Below, piece by piece: positions 58,701 through 64,000 of a DNA stretch of 64,000 nt. Under the pieces are notes generated by a model that searched no databases, was not told where the DNA came from, and saw only the letters and a program-made list of their open reading frames with translations. Origin of the DNA: Adiantum capillus-veneris (lineage: Eukaryota > Streptophyta > Polypodiopsida > Polypodiales > Pteridaceae); contig CM043944.1 in the NCBI GenBank assembly GCA_014529385.2, positions 64,196,248-64,260,247 on the forward strand, read 5' to 3'. Position numbers and translations under genes: made by a program. Positions within the stretch are counted from its first letter, which is position 1, and every line of letters begins with the position of its first letter.

Positions 58701-61620
58701 GATTACAATTTGCATTATTTGTAGGTTTTGAGCTAGCTTATGAGTCTGCATGCATAGCATATTGCATCCAAAGAACCCCTCCACTAGAGATTACTATGGA
58801 CCACTTCCATCTACAATTGCTCTCATTGTTGGCATGCCTAATGGGACAGCTCTATTGCGTCTTCTTCAAGGTAGCCCAATCACGTTGGAAGTTAGATTGA
58901 GGAAAGCTAATAGTGCTTTTGCACATCACACTGGCTCTAAGTTTAGTGGATCATGTTTAAGAAGTCCTATAAAGATTCATCACATTCCTCACTTGTACTC
59001 GCCTTATGCTACCTCCCCTACACCATTGCCAATACCTTCACCCAAGCCTTGCTCCACTAAGTCACAAAGGTCACCTTTGCCATCCCCACATTCATCTCCT
59101 TCTTTGACCTCTTCTCCAAAGCCACCTCCCACTTATCTCATTAAGCCTCTCATGGTGGAGGAACTAGCAACCCTTCTCTCGAGGGTCAGCCTCACGTTTC
59201 CTACTTTCAAGGGACTGTCTCCTGAGGATGCTGTCGACCATGTAAGGTGCTTCTTGTCACTCTCGCAGAGTCGTGGGCGTAACCAAGAGGATACATATGT
59301 GGTGCTTTTCCCTCCACCTTGGAGGGAGTGGATGACAAATGTTATCGTCAGTTTCTAGAGGGCTACTTCGCGCACTAGAATGCCCTCAAGATGGCCTTCA
59401 CGGCTAGGTTTCAACCGGGCGACTATAGGGAGGAGGCCTGGATCAACTAGAAAGCTTGGAGTTGGGACTTGAGGAACACTTTTCCAAAATGATGACACAT
59501 GCTAGATCCCTCATAGCTAGGCTACCCCAAAAATTGGAGATTTCAAGATTAAGAAATGGGTAGAGAAGGCATTGCCTGCTTCGACTCAACATAAACTTCA
59601 AGAAACCCTGCGGGTTGAAGCTACAATGGATGATTTTGTCAAGGATGCTACCAAAATTGAAAATTTCATATTACAATTTGCATTATTTGTAGGTTTTTAG
59701 CTAGCTTATGAGTTTGCATGCATAGCATACTGCATCCAGAGAACCCTTACACTAGAGATTACTATGCACCACTTCCATCTACAATTGCTCTCATTTTTGG
59801 CATACCTAATGGGACAGCTCTATCGGGTCTCGTGCAAGGTAGCCCAGTTACATGGGAAGTTAGATTGAGGCAAGCTAAGAGTGCTTTTGCACATCACACT
59901 GGCTCTAAGTGTAGTGGATAATGTTTAAGAAGTACTATAAAGATTCATCACATTCCTCACGGGTACTCGCCTTCTCGTACCTCCCCCGCACCATTGCCAA
60001 TACCTTCACCCAGGCCTTGCTCCACCCAGTCACAAAGGTCACTTTTGCGATCCCCACATTCATCTCCTTCTTTGACCTCTTCCCCAAAGCCACCTCCCAC
60101 TTATCTCATTAAGCCTCTCATGGCGGAGGAACTAACAACCCTTCTCTCGAGGGTCAGCCTCAAGTTTCCTACTTTGAAGGGACTGTCTTCTGAGGATGTT
60201 GTCGACCATGTGAGGTGCTTCTTGTCACTCTCTCAGAGTCGTGGGCTTAACCAGGAGGATACATATATGGTGCTTTTCCCTCCACCTAGGAGGGAGTGGA
60301 TGGCAAATGTTATACTCAGATTCTAGAGGAGTACTTCCCGCACTAGAATGCGCTCAAGATGGCCTTCACGGCTAGGTTTCAACTGAGCGACTATAGGGAG
60401 GATGCTTTGGACCAGCTAGAAAGCTTGGAGTTGGGACTTGGGGAAACCTTTGCCAAATTGATGACACATTTTATATCCCTCATAGCTAGGCTACCCCAAA
60501 AATTTGAAGATTTCATGATTAATAATTGGGTAGAGAAGCTATTGCCTGCTTCCACTCAACAGAAGCTTCAACAAACCTTGCGGGTTGAAGCTACAATGGA
60601 TGATTTTGTCAAGGATGCTACCAAAATTGAAAATTTCAGATTACAATTTGCATTATTTGTACGTTTTGAGCTAGCTTATGAGTCTGCATGCATAGCATAC
60701 TGCATCTAGAGAACCCCTCCACTAGAGATTACTATGCACCACTTCCATCTACAATTGCTCTCATTTTTGGCATGCCTATTAGGACAGGTCTATCGGATCT
60801 GGTGCAAGGTAGCCCAGTCACATGGGAATTTAGATTGAGGGAAGCTAATAATGCTTTTGCACATCACAATGGATCTAAGATTAGTGGATGATGTTTAAGA
60901 AGTCCTATAAAGATTCATCACATTCCTCACTTCTACTGGCCTTTTGCTACCTCCCCTGCACCATTGCCAATACCTTCACCCAAGCCTTGCTCCACTAAGT
61001 CACAAAGGTCACCTTTGCCATCCCCACATTCATCTCCTTCTTTGACCTCTTCTCCAAAGCCACCTCCCACTTATCTCATTAAGCCAGTCATGGGGGAGGA
61101 ACTAGCAACCCTTCTCTTGAGGGTCAACCTCAAGTTTCCTACTTTCAAGGGACTGTCTCCTGAGGATGTTGTCGACCATGTGAGGTGCTTCTTGTCACTC
61201 TCTCAGAGTCGTGGGCTTAACCAGGAGGATACTTATATGGTGCTTTTCCCTCCACCTTGGAGGGAGTGGATGGAAAATGTTATAGTCAGTTTCTAGAGGG
61301 CTACCTCGCGCACTAGAATGCCCTCAAGATGGCCTTCACGGCTAGGTTTCAACTAGGCGACTATAGGCAGGTGGCCTTGGACCAACTAGAAAGCTTGGAG
61401 TTGGGACTTGGGGAAACCTTTGCCAAATTGATGACACATTCTAGATCCGTCATAGCTAGGCTACCCCAAAAAATTGGAGATTTCATGATCAAGAAATGGG
61501 TAGAGAAGGCATTGCCTACTTCGACTCACTAGAAGCTTCAAGAAACCTTGCGGGTTGAAGCTACAATGGATGATTTTTGTCAAGGATGCTACCAAAATTG
61601 AAACTTTGAGATTAGAATTT
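55800..61620 (+). repeat. Six head-to-tail copies of a 970-bp gag segment
   Basis: The phrase GCATGCATAG...CTACA/GCATC...AGAGAACCC starts copies at about 55838, 56808, 57777, 58747, 59715 and 60685, so the period is 968-971 bp. Both array edges carry TTTGC microhomology (TTTGCATTATTTG at 55800, TTTGCCAAC at 61620). Copies differ by scattered substitutions. Confidence 0.96.
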
Positions 61621-62385
61621 GCCAACCCCTCAGGTAACACTTTGCCTGTTGTTCTTATGAATGACCCTACTGCTGACACCCTATTGGCTCTAAAAAGAGA
61701 CTTAGAAATCCTTGGGCTGTAGAGGGTACTATAGGAGAAAAATACGTCATTAGAAATATCAAGTTGGTCTTCTCAATAGAAAAATATGGTGGCACAACTC
61801 AAAATAGATCTGAAAGAACTGAAAGCATTAGAAGATGCCAAGGTCTAGGTATGGTGAAAAAATTTCAACAACCCTGACCACCCCCTCAGGAATGCCCCAT
61901 GATGCTCCACTATTAGTTCTATGGTAAAGGAGTTCATGCATGGGGCCAAGGATTGCTACCATTAGGAGGGTATCCATCATCTGCACCAAAACTTGGCTTT
62001 GACCATGCACATGAGCACCGCTCCCATGGGACCCTCTACCGGTTCACCTTGGGCGACGTACTTAGTCCATAGTACATACCTGCCATTATTACCATCCCCC
62101 ACTATACCTACTATGGCCCCTTATGGTGGTCCTTTGATACACATCTTCTATACCACCCCTAGACTAGACCAGGTCTTTGCTCCAAGGACATCACGCCCTC
62201 CACACCCCATCAACCCTTGGCTAGCCAACCGACCTATGATGTGCTATAGGTACGGTGAATATGGTCACTTCCAAACCAGATGTTTCCTACCAGAAGGATC
62301 TCCACCATGCAGACATTGTCCAGATGCAAAGACCACTACACGAGAGATTGGCCCAAGAAACGCCTATCTTTTTCTCTCAACATGA
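55841..62385 (+). pseudogene. Retroelement gag with amplified segment and decayed zinc knuckle
   Basis: Each unit encodes a Pro/Ser-rich part (PSPKPCSTQSQRSPLPSPHS), then the gag core EELATLLSRVSLKFPTFKGL, FPPPWREWM, and after a frame change KMAFTARFQPSDYREQALDQ and ASTQQKLQETLRVEATMDDF. After the sixth copy the protein continues to CYRYGEYGHFQTRC at about 62240, a CCHC knuckle whose second Cys is Tyr. The same frame change sits between FPPPWREWM and the next block in all copies, and a TAG after FAH is in five of six. Gag identity rests on this layout. Confidence 0.75.
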
Positions 62386-64000
62386 TCTCGGTAAGTTGTC
62401 TCAAGAAATTTAAGGAAATACTAGAGTAATCACAAGAGCTCAAAGAATAGCCTAGAGCCTCCCCTTGCCCATAGAAAAGCCTCTGCCTATGAGAACCCCC
62501 AAGGCATCAACTAAGTTGCAGTCAATAGTGGAAGAAGAACTAGAGCCCGAGCTACAAAATGCAAACTTTTCTCTAAGTATTGAGCAGGCAAATAGCACAT
62601 TCATACGATAGAGGAAGAATCAAGTTTAAGTTTCCATTCCAACAACCATGAGTAATATCAGTTAAGCAAAAATATCAACAGAGTACCTAGGCATGCTAAA
62701 TCAAGCAATATCAGCACCAACCATGTTATGCTTTCCTCCTGTTTTTCCAACATAAAGAGTAAGCACTCAAGACAATACATGCTTACTTTTTTCATTTTTT
62801 ATTTTATATTATCGTATCAAAGTGTCCACCATTGTTAGTACAAAGGGGGAGTGCCTAAGGTCCAAATAATGGTCACGCTTACCACAAAGACATAATGACG
62901 ATAGGGGATTAAGGGCTACAAGCATCGGGGGAACAACCCCTAGAAGATGAAATACAAGCAAAAATTTTGCACTAAATATGAAGCAAACTAGCATGCAAAA
63001 TGTAAGGCCAAATGGCACTGGCTGTAGTAGTAGGTAGCGTTGGTTTCAAAAATAAAAAACACTAATTATATCGATAATTTGCGCATCTAATATAACATGC
63101 AAGGGAGCTTCTTTATGGGAAGTGTTGCACTCAAGGGTCGGGGGACTGGATAGCAACCTATGCCTTAGGACCAGCTTGGCAATGTCTAAGGCAACACAAA
63201 CCACCCCAATTGTATTGATATCAACGTTGCCAGGAACTCACCACTAGCACCTCAACTCCTAGCAGGCAACAAAGCCCCAATCCACAACATTCATCACTCA
63301 ACTATGCCATCACCAGTTCTCAGCACTCACCCTCACCCTCTGACCTACACCCTCGCTGTAGGATCTACGCCAATTCACATAGTCCTAATTCAAATAGTCT
63401 ACTTCATTAAATTTCTTTATTTTTTATTATGCTTACTAGACCTACCTTTTCTTATTAAAGCATTAAAATATCATTTTGCTTTAATTTTTCCATAAGTCAT
63501 TTTATTTTTATTATTTTTAAATTTATTTTGTCCTAAAATGTCAATGTGATCTTTTCACCTTCTTGTTTAGTGGGTGTGTTGTACTATATAACGTATTTGT
63601 GATTATGTGTATAATTAGACACATATGTTAGGTTTGTAGCATACAACACTAGTTAATCGTACCTCAACATTGCTAATTTGGTAGGACAAATATGTTAGGT
63701 TTGTAGCATACAACACTAGTTAATCGTACCTTTCAAATTCGCCTACACATGGATGGTGTTCCGAGGCATTGTAGGTGGTAGCTTTCTAATGATTTTGACA
63801 AGTTTGATGACTTCCTATACAATGAACCAAAAAACTTCTAACTAGTGATAGCAATGAGAGTGGCTTTATAAATGTTAATTTTAGATTCACATAATGAGAA
63901 AAATGTGAGCTTTTTGTACGTGATTATACGTTTGAAAAACAAAATGTGGGACTCAAATAACAATATTGTGTGATCAACAACCCATTCAGTTTACTGTTTA
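62386..64000. other. Non-coding 3' part of the array-bearing element and flank
   Basis: No pol domains are seen. The text around 63125-63180 (GGTCGGGGGACTGG) could be a polypurine-like stretch before an LTR, but no LTR pair is found. Confidence 0.4.
63623..63731 (+). repeat. Direct repeat of 42 bp
   Basis: TATGTTAGGTTTGTAGCATA followed by CAACACTAGTTAATCGTACC occurs at about 63625 and 63691. Confidence 0.93.

Noticed and set aside
55841-61532. A family of separate tandem genes
   Set aside because: The units share disabling lesions and begin and end within one gag frame, so this is a repeated segment of a single pseudogene.

Overview
The window reads as plant nuclear DNA from a large, repeat-rich genome. 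Evidence for a land plant is a plant-type ispF (MEP pathway) pseudogene, Ty3/gypsy elements with a tRNA-Asp-type primer-binding site, a Ty1/copia LTR element with an initiator-tRNA-Met-type site, an L1-like LINE and a BED/hAT transposon. Long (GA)n tracts are unusually frequent. I cannot name the species; a non-seed plant or another large plant genome is a guess. I found no intact ordinary host gene. Almost everything is a mobile element or its debris.

Layout. (1) 1-1560: no gene, one (GA)49 tract. (2) 1561-11852: a 10.3-kb DNA transposon with about 52-bp terminal inverted repeats and four spliced genes in two convergent pairs: a DDE-type transposase (+, broken), an unknown acidic protein (-), a HISTONE H3 fused to a Ulp1/C48-type cysteine protease (+, one in-frame stop), and a BAH-like protein (-). 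The H3 part aligns without gaps to canonical H3 from residue 44 to 134 and the protein starts with an H3-like ARTKxTARK tail. This is the most striking object in the window. (3) 11853-19283: no intact gene; microsatellites, two palindromes, an ispF pseudogene and a degenerate minus-strand coding region. (4) 19292-27056: a 7.8-kb hAT element with CAG-type ends and a perfect 8-bp target duplication. It is split by a 1.85-kb insert carrying a kinase fragment and a RING-like fragment, and it has a 13-unit palindromic tandem array near its right end. (5) 27065-47770: nested Ty3/gypsy elements. There is a minus-strand pol fragment (28990-30970), a long plus-strand element (31754 to about 42650) and a minus-strand leader+gag copy (about 42650-47770) that mirrors its 5' half. 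The family has an extra retropepsin-like domain after integrase, two zinc-binding H2C2 modules, and a 2-kb leader made of about 290-bp repeats that each hold the same 22-bp palindrome. (6) 47780-54240: an L1-like LINE (-) split by a gag-only copia element (48557-51400). (7) 54150-64000: an inverted repeat, then a retroelement gag in which a 970-bp segment is repeated six times head to tail, then non-coding sequence.

How the parts work together (inference). In the H3-bearing transposon the transposase would move the element. The H3-protease and the BAH-like protein look like chromatin-directed accessory factors: one could enter or imitate nucleosomes and carry a deSUMOylase-like or processing protease, and the other could read chromatin. 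Each broken gene carries only one or two lesions, so this is a recently decayed copy and an intact relative may exist elsewhere in the genome.
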